A DNA stretch of 32,541 nucleotides from Maribacter sp. (lineage in GTDB: Bacteria > Bacteroidota > Bacteroidia > Flavobacteriales > Flavobacteriaceae), in NCBI RefSeq assembly GCF_016744255.1, contig NZ_JADGES010000034.1, positions 1 to 32,541 on the forward strand, in the 5' to 3' direction. The notes below the pieces were generated by a model that worked only from the letters and a program-made list of their open reading frames with translations, had not been told where the DNA came from and ran no database searches. Below, piece after piece: positions 32,237 through 32,541 of this stretch (position 1 is its first letter; each line of letters begins with the position of its first letter). The position numbers and the translations under genes are program-made.

Positions 32237-32541
32237 ACTGTTCTTTGACTGCCAAATAAAACAATGTTTCTCTCATTCCTAAAGAAAAAACATCCTATAT
32301 ATTAGAACGATACTTTTTTTGGTATACCAATTTATACTCAATAATATAACTATAACCCGTATTAACCATACGTTTTTAAAAACCCTTTATACTACAGAAT
32401 TATACCAAAAAATTTCTTTACAAAACAGAGGCTTACCGTACTCTTATTTACCCATTAACATCATGGTTTTCAAAAATAAAAATAACTTTAATAATCAATA
32501 ACTGGCTTAACTCTAAAACATAGTTTATTTTTGTGGCGAAA
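32237..32541. other. right-end intergenic stretch with a possible promoter at its edge
   Basis: This 305-nt AT-rich stretch after tetR holds no convincing gene. An open frame of 60 codons at 32319-32501 has no recognisable features and a composition like noncoding DNA. TATTTTTG at 32526-32533 is a full -7 match on the plus strand and suggests that another plus-strand gene starts just beyond the window. Confidence 0.4.

Noticed and set aside
32319-32501. 60-codon open frame after tetR
   Set aside because: No promoter or family features, amino acid make-up like translated AT-rich noncoding DNA, and a basic, asparagine-rich end.

Overview
The window looks like a piece of chromosome from a low-GC member of the Flavobacteriaceae (phylum Bacteroidota). 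This rests on sequence alone. Upstream regions repeatedly carry the Bacteroidota -7 box TAnnTTTG, in the best case with TTTG exactly 19 nt upstream. Clear Shine-Dalgarno sequences are scarce. Families typical of the phylum are present: an IPExxxVDY protein, an OmpA protein with thrombospondin type 3 repeats, a long amidophosphoribosyltransferase and a lipoprotein with an LLSSC lipobox. No phage, transposase or CRISPR gene is visible. The content is mostly housekeeping.

Layout. Positions 1-4302 hold the end of an alpha-2-macroglobulin gene, an unknown gene, a CvpA-like gene, a second unknown gene and pbpC (penicillin-binding protein 1C). These are followed by gpsA (minus), a duplicated-domain lipoprotein (plus) and a SulP anion transporter (plus). 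From 8245 to 12601 a minus-strand block holds pyk, an IPExxxVDY gene, rnc, fabF and acpP. Diverging from acpP, a plus-strand block holds purN, a viroplasmin/RNase H gene, a PfkB-type sugar kinase and the long purF. A gap of about 1.1 kb without protein genes then separates purF from sodA. Next come an AddA-like helicase-nuclease, an OmpA-family porin and an AddB-like nuclease (all plus), then a short-chain dehydrogenase (minus). The right end is a tyrosine/homogentisate catabolic operon on the minus strand (hmgA, fahA, flavin reductase-like, hppD) with a divergent TetR regulator.

The most notable region is the gap between purF and sodA (16944-18022). It holds five plus-strand copies of a small element of about 70-75 nt. 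Each has a near-invariant 5' body of 39 nt, then an intrinsic-terminator hairpin, and each starts 6 nt after a recognisable -7 box. The hairpin sequence is unrelated in copies 4 and 5, and the flanks of copies 1 and 5 are unrelated to the others, yet the body has only one substitution in the five copies. This is best read as a tandem family of independently transcribed small RNAs. I cannot tie it to a named family from sequence alone.

A second regulatory signal is a 32-bp inverted repeat between hmgA and the TetR gene. One arm of it covers the predicted -7 box of the hmgA operon, which suggests direct repression of tyrosine degradation by the neighbouring TetR protein.
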